A DNA stretch of 15,586 bases from Campylobacterota bacterium (lineage in GTDB: Bacteria; Campylobacterota; Campylobacteria; Campylobacterales; Sulfurovaceae). Under the pieces are notes generated by a model, which saw only the letters and a program-made list of their open reading frames with translations, made no database searches and had not been told where the DNA came from. Shown here one piece after another: positions 8,055 through 15,586 of this stretch (positions are counted from its first letter, which is position 1; each line of letters starts with the position of its first letter). A program made the position numbers and the translations under genes. The stretch covers positions 1 to 15,586 of the forward strand of contig DRQB01000136.1 in assembly GCA_011330645.1 (NCBI GenBank). The letters are read 5' to 3'.

Positions 8055-9089
8055 TTATACCATCATCACTAATGCTGTAATCACAATGTTTACAACTGCC
8101 AATGGCATTAATACTTTCCAACATAACCACATCAACTGATCTGGTCTTACATGTGGCCAAGCTGCTCTTACCCATAACATTAAGAAGAAGAAAAATGCTA
8201 TTTTTGCCATAATAAATATCCAACCTATTGCACCAGCTGCATCATATCCACCTAAAAAGACAACCGCTGCAATGACTGAGACTGTAATCATATTGGCATA
8301 CTCACCGATGAAGAACATACCCCATCGCATACCTGAATACTCAGTTGCATACCCTGAAACTACCTCTGCTTCATGTTCAAGAAGGTCAAACGGTGTCCTG
8401 TTTGTCTCTGCAAATCCAGCAATAAGGAAAAGTACAAATGCCACAGGCTGTTTCCAAATAAGCCAATTTCCGATACTTCCTGCTTGATAGTTGTTGAAAT
8501 CGACAAAAGAAAGGGAACCTACTAACATAATAGGAGCCAAGATAGAGAGTCCTGTAACTACTTCATACGATAAAAACTGTACCGCTGTTCTAGCTGCACC
8601 GATAATTCCCCATTTATTTGCTTGTGACATACCAGCAAGTAGTGGTCCATACAGTCCTGCTGCCATCATCCCAAGAACAAATAAAACACCAATATTTAAA
8701 TCTGCTGCAATGGAAGGAACAAAGGTACCTCCAAGTACAGGTATCCATGAAGGAATTGTGAAGTCTGGGAATACTGGTACTGCTGCTAATGCAATAAATG
8801 CTGTTGCTGCGGTAATCACTGGTGCAATTTTAAAAATAAATGCATTGGCATTTTGTGGAACAATATCTTCTTTGGTAAAGAGTTTTATTCCATCTGCTGC
8901 GATTTGCAATAATCCATAAGGACCTACATGCATAGGACCAAGACGTCTTTGCATAAATGCAAGTACTTTTCTTTCTATAAATGTACCAAAACCTGCAATG
9001 GCAGAAATCACAGCCAAAATAATCACGGCTTTGATAATGACACCAACAGCAGTTACCTGTGGTAAATTTTCTACGAGCGTTGTTTCCAT
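8055..9089 (-). CDS. nuoH: NADH-quinone oxidoreductase subunit H
   Basis: NuoH is the membrane subunit that forms the quinone-binding chamber at the junction with the peripheral arm. The 344-residue protein has about eight or nine helices. Visible hallmarks are E39-R40-K41 followed by R48-R49-L50-G51-P52 (family signature 1), AADGIKLFTKED at 64-75, and the NRTPFDLLEHEAEVVSGY block near residue 230 with the downstream EYSGMRWGMFFIGEY. These acidic loops line the quinone tunnel and the E-channel entrance. The start at 9089 is separated from the nuoG2 stop by one base (TAATATG) and has AAAGGTG upstream, inside the nuoG2 coding end. Confidence 0.97.
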   Translation of the reverse strand: METTLVENLPQVTAVGVIIKAVIILAVISAIAGFGTFIERKVLAFMQRRLGPMHVGPYGLLQIAADGIKLFTKEDIVPQNANAFIFKIAPVITAATAFIALAAVPVFPDFTIPSWIPVLGGTFVPSIAADLNIGVLFVLGMMAAGLYGPLLAGMSQANKWGIIGAARTAVQFLSYEVVTGLSILAPIMLVGSLSFVDFNNYQAGSIGNWLIWKQPVAFVLFLIAGFAETNRTPFDLLEHEAEVVSGYATEYSGMRWGMFFIGEYANMITVSVIAAVVFLGGYDAAGAIGWIFIMAKIAFFFFLMLWVRAAWPHVRPDQLMWLCWKVLMPLAVVNIVITALVMMV

Positions 9090-9090
9090 A

Positions 9091-11571
9091 TTACACCTTT
9101 CTCAATGTTACTGTTTTGTAGCGAGATGCACCAAAGAGGTCATACACACCTTCAGCCGCTTTAAAATCTGGTACTTTTACAATATCACCTATGATTTTTT
9201 CATCTGCTACAACATCTAAAGTAATGCTTCCATTGTCAAAGACAACTTCTACTTTATCCCCTAAGCTTTCGGCTTTTTCTTTACTTGCATAAAGCGAGAA
9301 TGTTTCAAAAATCTCATGTGACTTGTCTGTAAAGTCATTAAACTGTCTAGCAGGATTACATCTATAAGCGATATCTCCTTCTAGTACAGCACCTTCATCA
9401 TATTTTTCTACTTCTGGAAGTTCTGTTTCTACATTTGATGTTTCAAGTCTGTATCCACGGTTGTCTGTACCATCATTTTCAAATGCATTTGTTAAATCAT
9501 CAAATGCAATCGCCTTAAATCCTCTATCTGTTGGAAGTTTTACTGTCCAATCGATAGTTAGTTCTGGAGCACCGACAAGTGCTTGCATGAGATCATTGAG
9601 CTCATATCCATTATATTCAAGAGCTGCATTGGTAGGGAGTACACGCTTATTAATATTAGTGAGCGTACCTTCCTGCTGGTTCATTGCAGGCATATCCAAG
9701 TCACCAGAACCCAGCGCAGAGAGTTTAAAGTCACCATTTTCGTTATATCCAACAGTGTAACCACTCTGTACATCATCAAGATCACAGATGAGTGCTACAC
9801 CCAATGCATTTGACTTAGGAGGTGTCATCACTACATCAATGTCACATGTTGCTTCAACAAGGGCTACAAGTTTTGCAATATTTTCTGCTCTGTCATGGTA
9901 GTAAAGGTCTTCACCCAACATCATAGAGAATGACTCTTTTTTCTTCATCATCTTCTCAAATGCAGCATCAAATTTAGAAGCATCACCACCAAGTAGCTCT
10001 ACAAGACCGTTGGTTACAACAGTAATCTCTTTGTCGACCATCTCAGTCACTTTTTTAGATACTTCTTCCTCTTCGCCAGTCTCTTCGTTAAGTACCATCT
10101 CTTTGACCGTTTTTACTTCTTTCTCTTTAATCGTCTTAGTCTCAGACTTTTTAAAGCTGTCGATATAAGATTTTACATCTTCAGGAAGTTTGTCTTTGTC
10201 TGCAAACAAATCAAGTACCAAATAAAGTGCGGCCTCTTCCATGCCTACCTTATGATTAAATACTTCAACTGTTTTACCAAAAGTTGGAATAAGTGTATCT
10301 CCTACTGGATGGAAATAAAGTCCTGCACCTTTATTGAGCTTTTGCACATTATTAAATGCATATTTCATGGCTGGAGAATCATTTCTAAGTGCTGCACCAA
10401 TTGAGATTACAAAATCAGACTTTTTCATGATAGTATCAGTATCTGTTGTCCAAAGGCTGTTTCCAGATGCTGCTTCATAGTGATTTAAGAATGTTTGGAA
10501 GGCTTTAACTTCAGGATTATAAAGTTTTACACCCATTTTCTCCTTGAGTGTTTGAAGCATCATCGCTTCTTCATTGGTGATCATCGCGTTAAAACGAATT
10601 GTCTCCGCTTTTTTGAAGGCTTCTACTGCTGCTTCAAAGGCTACCTCATCTTTACTCACGTTTTTATTATCAAAATCATAGGCAAAACGTGCAGAACCAT
10701 CAAGAGAAACATAATTCCATTCATTCGTAATACGATAGATGCGTTCTGTTCTATCTTCTATCGATGTTGGTTTTACTTCATAATAAATCTGAGCACCATC
10801 ACTTGAGTGCGCAGCTACAGCTGGAACTCTTTTTAAATCCCACGCATTTGATTGGTAGACAAAATCACGTGAAGCCAATGCACCTACGGGACATACTGCA
10901 ATACACTCACCACAATCTGAACAATTTGTATGTTCTGTACCATTACTAGGCGCAATCACAGATTTTTGAAGTTTATTCCACATAGAGTATGCATCTTTAG
11001 GCATGGACTCTTTATACCCTTTATCAAGTTCTGCACCCCCGCGTTTTACGGTAGTAATCGCTGCATCACCTATCATATCTTTACACACTGTAGTACATCT
11101 TTCACAGACAATACAAAGACCTGCATCGTAATGTAATACTGATGACCAGTTCACTGTTTCACGTTTTGTATCAGGTATCATGTATGATTGTGAGTCTACA
11201 GCAAGTTCAAGTGTATAATTTTGTAATTCACATTCACCAGACTTATCACACACACCACATTGCAGTGGATGGTTTACATCATAAACTTCCATAATAGCTC
11301 TACGCTCTTCAAGAATGTTTGGTGTATCAATAGTGACTTCCATACCTTCTTTTACTTTAGCATTACAGGCATATACTTGTTTTCCATCTGCTTCTACAAG
11401 ACAAATACGACATGCCAGTGTTGGCGAACATCTTGTCAAGTAACATATAGCTGGGATGAAAACATCATTGGCACGTGCGGCATTAAGGATATATTCACCC
11501 TCTTTTGCCTTGTATTCAATGCCGTCAATTTTGATAGTAATCATATTATCTACCGTTTGAACTTCACTCAT
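9091..11571 (-). CDS. nuoG: NADH-quinone oxidoreductase subunit G, second copy (NuoG2), with ferredoxin-like cluster set and no N7 site
   Basis: This 826-residue protein is the second of two consecutive NuoG paralogues. The N-terminal [2Fe-2S] site is C43, C54, C57, C69, with an extra C48. The His-Cys N5-type site is H101, C105, C108, C114. The next domain differs from normal NuoG: C153, C156, C159, C163 and C217, C220, C223, C227 form two complete CxxCxxCxxxC motifs, the second followed by PVGAL. This predicts two [4Fe-4S] clusters where standard NuoG binds one (N4). The positions aligned with the N7 cysteines of its neighbour are A253, S256, A260 and D291, so N7 is absent. The molybdopterin-oxidoreductase-like part follows, interrupted by a Lys/Glu-rich insertion at about 466-547. 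The NQQEGT segment near 645 is shared with NuoG1. A good AGGAAG site supports the start at 11571, one base after the nuoG1 stop. Confidence 0.92.
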   Translation of the reverse strand: MSEVQTVDNMITIKIDGIEYKAKEGEYILNAARANDVFIPAICYLTRCSPTLACRICLVEADGKQVYACNAKVKEGMEVTIDTPNILEERRAIMEVYDVNHPLQCGVCDKSGECELQNYTLELAVDSQSYMIPDTKRETVNWSSVLHYDAGLCIVCERCTTVCKDMIGDAAITTVKRGGAELDKGYKESMPKDAYSMWNKLQKSVIAPSNGTEHTNCSDCGECIAVCPVGALASRDFVYQSNAWDLKRVPAVAAHSSDGAQIYYEVKPTSIEDRTERIYRITNEWNYVSLDGSARFAYDFDNKNVSKDEVAFEAAVEAFKKAETIRFNAMITNEEAMMLQTLKEKMGVKLYNPEVKAFQTFLNHYEAASGNSLWTTDTDTIMKKSDFVISIGAALRNDSPAMKYAFNNVQKLNKGAGLYFHPVGDTLIPTFGKTVEVFNHKVGMEEAALYLVLDLFADKDKLPEDVKSYIDSFKKSETKTIKEKEVKTVKEMVLNEETGEEEEVSKKVTEMVDKEITVVTNGLVELLGGDASKFDAAFEKMMKKKESFSMMLGEDLYYHDRAENIAKLVALVEATCDIDVVMTPPKSNALGVALICDLDDVQSGYTVGYNENGDFKLSALGSGDLDMPAMNQQEGTLTNINKRVLPTNAALEYNGYELNDLMQALVGAPELTIDWTVKLPTDRGFKAIAFDDLTNAFENDGTDNRGYRLETSNVETELPEVEKYDEGAVLEGDIAYRCNPARQFNDFTDKSHEIFETFSLYASKEKAESLGDKVEVVFDNGSITLDVVADEKIIGDIVKVPDFKAAEGVYDLFGASRYKTVTLRKV

Positions 11572-11572
11572 A

Positions 11573-13840
11573 TTAGCTTCCTATCTTTTGAATTTCTACT
11601 CTGCTAAATCTATAAGAGGATACCAAAGGGGTACTTAAGCCCATATCATATGTAGGGTTAAGTGCAATGGTTCCTTTCATAGATGTATCAATCTTAAACA
11701 CACGTTTGAATGTCACCCCATCAATAGTGAAAGAAACACCTTCTCCATCACTTAGTTTTGTTGCCGTTGCAAACTGTTGTGAGCCCACTAAAAAAGCTTC
11801 CTCTTTCAAGGGTTCACATAGATATGTAAATGCTGAAAACTGTTCTTTTGGGTTGCATGTATACACGACTGCTCCATCAAAACCATCTAATTCAGCCACC
11901 TCTTCTAAAGTCTCATCCAAAGGTGTTTCACATGCTCTCAAAACATATCCTCTATGCTCAGTTCCCACAGTATCAAAATAGTCTGGAAGTATGTCAAACT
12001 CTATATTCTCAAACCCTTTGTTAAAAGGAAGAGCTTGTGTATACTCGATAGTATATTCAGCATCTAAACCTAGAGCATTGGCAATATCATTTAAGACATA
12101 CCCACCATAGGGTTGTGCCACATTCATAGGAACCACGCGCTTATCATTGCTAGTGAGTGTTCCTTCTTGCTGATTCAATGCCGGCATATCTAGACTATTT
12201 TCACCTATGGCACCTAGTGCCGATAATGTAAAATCAGCTTCAACGTTATATCCAACACTGCTGCCTGTTGCTTCATCATCAAGGTCACAGATGAGTGAGA
12301 CACCCATAGCATTCCCTGCTGGAGGCACACAAACCACATTAAAGTCCGTATATTTCTCTACCAGTGCAAGAATTTTAGCTATCTGCTCCGCTCTTGGGTG
12401 TGCATATAAATCAGACCCAATAACTAAAGAAAACCCATTCTTTTTAAGCAGTGACTTTCTAAGAAGTTCTAACTCCTCTTCTCCTACATTTGACTCGGCA
12501 GAGAGGTTACCTATGTCTAGGTCATCCAAAAATGATTTTATGTTTTCTGGTACATCCACATCACGAAGAAGTGTCTCTACAAGTAACGCGCTCACACCTT
12601 CTTCACTTCCTGGCTCATATTTCATAAACTGCGTGACAATGTTTTTCATCTCTACATCTTCTATCGGATGCATATAGGCTACTCTTGCTCTATGCCATTT
12701 TGATGCCATATTGATATGATACTTCACTGTCGGTGCGTCATCATAAATTTTTGTTCCAAGTATGATGATAGCTGTCGATTCTGAGATACCCTTCAGTGTT
12801 CCAGAATGAAGATGTTTCCCTGTGACAGAAGCATAGGCACGCATAAATTTCTGATAGGCTCTTGCTTCAGGTGAAATAAGTTTCGCACCTGTACGCTCTT
12901 TTATCTTCTGTAAGATATAGGCCTCTTCATTTGTGATTTGTGGAGCAAAAAGAATACTCTGGGCATTTTTCACAGCTTCCACTGCTTTTTCAAATGCTTT
13001 GGTATCTTTGACTACATTTTTGTTTGCATAGTCAAAGCCGTATCTCCCTGCACCACACAGTGAGGTGAATTCAAAGTTATTTGTCATACGGTAAATCGTG
13101 TCATGTTTTACTTCATATGTCATTTGACATCCACCACCACAATGAGGACAGGCAGATGGAATCTTCTCAAGTTCCCAAGCATTCGTGCTATATTTAAAGT
13201 TTGTATCGACCAATGCACCTACAGGACAAACTGCAGCTGCTTCACCTAACGAGGCATAATTTTTCTCTATTTTAGTATTGACAATAGAGGAAGAATACCC
13301 ACCAAAGTGTAGTTGTAGCGCTTCATCTCCTGTAATCTCGGTAGAAACCCTTACACATTTTTCACACATAATACAGAGTGCAGGGTCATACGATACATGT
13401 CCCCAATTTTCTACAGGTCTATGTTGATCACGTGCAGTAAAAGGTTGTTCATCAAGGTCAAATTCCATCGTTTTATTTTGTAAATCACATTCACCAGATT
13501 TATCACATACCCCACACTCTAAAGGGTGGTTTACATTATAAAGTTTCATAATGTTTTGACGTTCTGTATAAATATCACTATTGTTAGTAGTAATTACTGC
13601 ACCATCTGTCGCTTTTTCTTGACATGACAAAATAGCACCATCAACACCTTCAACATTCACTATACACATACGACATGAAGCAATAGGCTTCACTTTTGTC
13701 AAGTAACACATGGTTGGTATATAGATATCATTTTCTCTTGCTATCTCTAAAATAGTTTTTCCAAAGGTACTTTTACATACTTTACCATCAATGGTAAGTG
13801 TAATTTCTTTACCTGTATTGATTGAATTATGTACACCCAT
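11573..13840 (-). CDS. nuoG: NADH-quinone oxidoreductase subunit G, first copy (NuoG1), with N7-type cluster motif
   Basis: NuoG carries most of the iron-sulfur chain between NuoF and NuoI. The protein is 755 residues from the start chosen here. Sites seen: [2Fe-2S] C45, C56, C59, C73; His-Cys N5-type H105, C109, C112, C118; N4-type C156, C159, C162 plus C205 (CPVGAL); and an N7-type site C231, C234, C238, C262 (CPHCGGGC and LCGAGR). The remaining two thirds resembles the catalytically inactive molybdopterin-oxidoreductase domain of NuoG. The start at 13840 lies one base after the upstream stop (TAATATG), with GGTGGCGG just before it. An in-frame ATG at 13909 would add 23 residues overlapping the preceding gene and is unlikely. 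DNA similarity to nuoG2 is only patchy, so the duplication is old. Confidence 0.92.
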   Translation of the reverse strand: MGVHNSINTGKEITLTIDGKVCKSTFGKTILEIARENDIYIPTMCYLTKVKPIASCRMCIVNVEGVDGAILSCQEKATDGAVITTNNSDIYTERQNIMKLYNVNHPLECGVCDKSGECDLQNKTMEFDLDEQPFTARDQHRPVENWGHVSYDPALCIMCEKCVRVSTEITGDEALQLHFGGYSSSIVNTKIEKNYASLGEAAAVCPVGALVDTNFKYSTNAWELEKIPSACPHCGGGCQMTYEVKHDTIYRMTNNFEFTSLCGAGRYGFDYANKNVVKDTKAFEKAVEAVKNAQSILFAPQITNEEAYILQKIKERTGAKLISPEARAYQKFMRAYASVTGKHLHSGTLKGISESTAIIILGTKIYDDAPTVKYHINMASKWHRARVAYMHPIEDVEMKNIVTQFMKYEPGSEEGVSALLVETLLRDVDVPENIKSFLDDLDIGNLSAESNVGEEELELLRKSLLKKNGFSLVIGSDLYAHPRAEQIAKILALVEKYTDFNVVCVPPAGNAMGVSLICDLDDEATGSSVGYNVEADFTLSALGAIGENSLDMPALNQQEGTLTSNDKRVVPMNVAQPYGGYVLNDIANALGLDAEYTIEYTQALPFNKGFENIEFDILPDYFDTVGTEHRGYVLRACETPLDETLEEVAELDGFDGAVVYTCNPKEQFSAFTYLCEPLKEEAFLVGSQQFATATKLSDGEGVSFTIDGVTFKRVFKIDTSMKGTIALNPTYDMGLSTPLVSSYRFSRVEIQKIGS

Positions 13841-13841
13841 A

Positions 13842-15586
13842 TTATACCGCCACCATAGATATGTAATAACAACGCATACAACGTTCAGCTTCGCTGATTG
13901 CCTCTTCACCTGTAAAGCCTAGATTGACTTCTTTTTGGTTATGTTTACGTTCATCTGTTTCAAGTTTTTGGCTTACTGCTCTTGGAATGCCCGGCATCCA
14001 GCCTGTGATTTTTTCATTTTTATCATAGACTTTTAATTTTGCTAAGTGATCTTCCATAATTTCATCATCAAGCAGTGTACATTTTCCATCATAGATATAA
14101 CGACTTATCACTGAAGCTGCGCGTCTTGCTTGTCCCACTGCATTCACAATCGTCATTGGACCATATTCACAATCGCCTGCAGCAAAGAGTCCTGGACGTG
14201 ATGTCATATAGTCTTTACCGTTGGTTAACATTGTATTCCAAGAAGTAAGTTCTACTTCCCACTCTTCAGGGATAAGCTGTAAATCTGCAGCCTGTGACAC
14301 AGCAGGAATCAGATAATCACACTCTATTTCAAAGTCTGCACCTTCTATTTTGACAAGCTGGGCTCTTCCTCCATCTGGGTCAGGTACAAGTTCATAACGA
14401 TTTACTTTAAGTTTGGTAATATTTTCACCATCATCAAAAATCTCTTCAATAGCAGAATGGAAGATAAACTCAACACCCTCTTCTACTGCTTCATGATACT
14501 CTTCATAGGTTGTATTACGAATAATCGTTTTTTCATCACGACGATACAGCATAATAACTTTTTTCGCACCCTCACGAATAGAACAACGTACCACGTCCAT
14601 AGAGGTAAATCCACCACCAACACAGACAACTACTTTGTCTTTAAGTTCATTTGATGCTGGTGCACCAATGTCATATTTATGCCAAAGATTCACTTTATCA
14701 AGCATAGCAATTGCACCCCAATAACCACCCATTTTTGGGTTTTCATTCTCTGCACGTACTTTCTTAGAGAGTCTTGTTCCAAATGAAAGTAATGTAGCAT
14801 CATACTCAGCATCTATCTCTTTGAGTCGTGCTGCATCTACTCTATGGTTGTTTGTAATGCTTACCGTTGGCATTTCAAGTACAAAATCAATGTCTTTGTT
14901 ATACTTGTCAACAGGCATTCTGTACTCGGGTACACCTACTGCTACTTCTCCACCATTGACTGGAAGTTCTTCAAATATATCTACTTGGATACCCTCTAAG
15001 GCCAAGTAATAAGCTGCTGTGAGTCCTGCAGGTCCTGCGCCAATGATGGCAACTTTTTTGCCATCATTTCTAGGTGGTTTAGGCTCATGTGGATGTAACC
15101 AAGGCACTTCATGGTCTGTTTCATAGTCTGCACCAATACGCTTAAGCTCCATAATAGAGATAGGCTCATCAAGGTTTGCACGACGACAGGCATCTTCACA
15201 TGGATGCGGACAAACACGTCCACAAGTATGTGCCAAAGGCATCGTTTGTCTCGTTGCTGCTAAAGATTCAGTAAAGACCATATCTCTTACACCCTCGATG
15301 TATGCAGGAATGTCAACATGTGCCGGACACATATCTGTACAAGGTGCTGTTACTTTAGCAATATAAGAAGTATCGCCATTATAATGTTTAGAAGGAATCT
15401 GAGCATCTATACAGGTATCAAACTGATCTTTGTAGTGCTCAATCAAATCTAAAATAGGTTTAGGAACTGTTTTCCCTATCTCACACTTAGAGGTTACCAT
15501 CATAGTCTGGCTTATCTCTTTTAAGTGTGTGATGTCATCATGAGATCCTTCACCACGCGCAATTTTATCAAGCAGGTCATAGAGGA
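13842..15586 (-). CDS. nuoF: NuoF-GltD fusion (partial, 5' end outside window): NuoF C-terminus joined to a GltD-type FAD/NAD(P)H oxidoreductase
   Basis: The frame is open to the right edge, so 580 residues are visible and the N-terminus is missing. Numbering here counts from the internal Met at 15503; 27 more residues are readable upstream. Those residues (beginning LYDLLDKIARGEG) plus the first 30 match the C-terminal helical domain of NuoF. C7 is the expected fourth ligand of cluster N3, and the other three would lie beyond the edge. A GltD-like module follows: cysteines C55, C59, C94, C98, C102, C106 (CxxxCP, CGRVCPHPCExxC) for one or two [4Fe-4S] clusters; FAD-binding GAGPAG at 155-160; a second dinucleotide motif GGGFTSMD at 296-303, with R321-R322 that would suit NADPH; and FAD-contact GD at 443-444. 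It ends with a CxxC pair, C542 and C545. It directly precedes nuoG1. A separate gltD-like gene starting at 15503 is disfavoured: no ribosome site precedes that ATG, and such a start would cut through the NuoF domain. Confidence 0.85.
   Translation of the reverse strand, partial: LYDLLDKIARGEGSHDDITHLKEISQTMMVTSKCEIGKTVPKPILDLIEHYKDQFDTCIDAQIPSKHYNGDTSYIAKVTAPCTDMCPAHVDIPAYIEGVRDMVFTESLAATRQTMPLAHTCGRVCPHPCEDACRRANLDEPISIMELKRIGADYETDHEVPWLHPHEPKPPRNDGKKVAIIGAGPAGLTAAYYLALEGIQVDIFEELPVNGGEVAVGVPEYRMPVDKYNKDIDFVLEMPTVSITNNHRVDAARLKEIDAEYDATLLSFGTRLSKKVRAENENPKMGGYWGAIAMLDKVNLWHKYDIGAPASNELKDKVVVCVGGGFTSMDVVRCSIREGAKKVIMLYRRDEKTIIRNTTYEEYHEAVEEGVEFIFHSAIEEIFDDGENITKLKVNRYELVPDPDGGRAQLVKIEGADFEIECDYLIPAVSQAADLQLIPEEWEVELTSWNTMLTNGKDYMTSRPGLFAAGDCEYGPMTIVNAVGQARRAASVISRYIYDGKCTLLDDEIMEDHLAKLKVYDKNEKITGWMPGIPRAVSQKLETDERKHNQKEVNLGFTGEEAISEAERCMRCYYISMVAV

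Noticed and set aside
8491..8919. Plus-strand 142-codon open frame
   Set aside because: It is antisense to nuoH, which is strongly conserved here; the composition is a shadow of hydrophobic codons on the other strand.
12207..12677. Plus-strand 156-codon open frame
   Set aside because: It is antisense to nuoG1, Ser/Pro-rich, has no recognisable domain, and is explained by codon bias of the opposite strand.
9091..13840. Recent duplication or gene conversion between nuoG1 and nuoG2
   Set aside because: Shared DNA stretches are short (around 14-17 identical bases at conserved motifs) and the proteins differ widely, so the duplication is old.
13841..13909. Longer NuoG1 start at 13909
   Set aside because: It would overlap the end of the preceding gene by 23 codons with no homology, while the ATG at 13840 has a GG-rich site and sits directly after the stop.
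13842..15503. Stand-alone GltD-like gene starting at the Met at 15503
   Set aside because: The frame continues open to the window edge with residues matching the NuoF C-terminal domain, and no ribosome site precedes this ATG.

Overview
The window looks like the chromosome of a chemolithotrophic Campylobacterota (Epsilonproteobacteria) species, most like Sulfurovum or Sulfurimonas. This rests on AT-rich DNA, the wording of the MiaA, NuoI and PssA proteins, a respiratory complex I locus with two consecutive nuoG genes, and strong AGGAGG-type ribosome binding sites. The genus is inferred, not proven.

Layout. From the right edge to position 1593, all on the minus strand, runs most of a complex I (NADH:quinone oxidoreductase) operon. 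Its order is: a NuoF C-terminus fused to a GltD-type flavoprotein (5' part outside the window), nuoG1, nuoG2, nuoH, nuoI, nuoJ, nuoK, nuoL, nuoM, nuoN. Every junction is a short overlap or a gap of at most 12 nt, which indicates one polycistronic, translationally coupled transcript. nuoABCDE would be expected beyond the right edge. A hairpin at 1543-1569 separates nuoN from the convergent miaA (plus strand, 631-1539). A 60-bp divergent region at 571-630 separates miaA from a minus-strand CDP-alcohol phosphatidyltransferase, probably phosphatidylserine synthase. A possible start codon of a following gene lies at 3-1. No tRNA, rRNA, CRISPR array, insertion sequence or attachment site was seen, and no stretch over 300 bases lacks a gene.

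How the genes fit together. nuoH, J, K, L, M and N encode the proton-pumping membrane arm, and all the key charged residues I checked are present. NuoI carries clusters N6a/N6b into the quinone site. NuoG1 and NuoG2 carry the upstream iron-sulfur chain. The NuoF-GltD fusion would be the electron entry or exit point, adding a second FAD and dinucleotide site to the usual NADH module.

Most unusual points. (1) NuoF is continuous with a GltD-like NAD(P)H oxidoreductase in one reading frame; the apparent start at 15503 is internal. (2) The two NuoG paralogues have complementary cofactor motifs: NuoG1 keeps an N7-type cysteine set and a standard N4 site, while NuoG2 has lost all four N7 cysteines, has gained two full ferredoxin-like CxxCxxCxxxC motifs, and carries a charged insertion of about 46 residues. 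Together these suggest a modified electron-input arm, perhaps for reverse electron flow to NAD(P)+ or for an alternative donor. That functional reading is inference.
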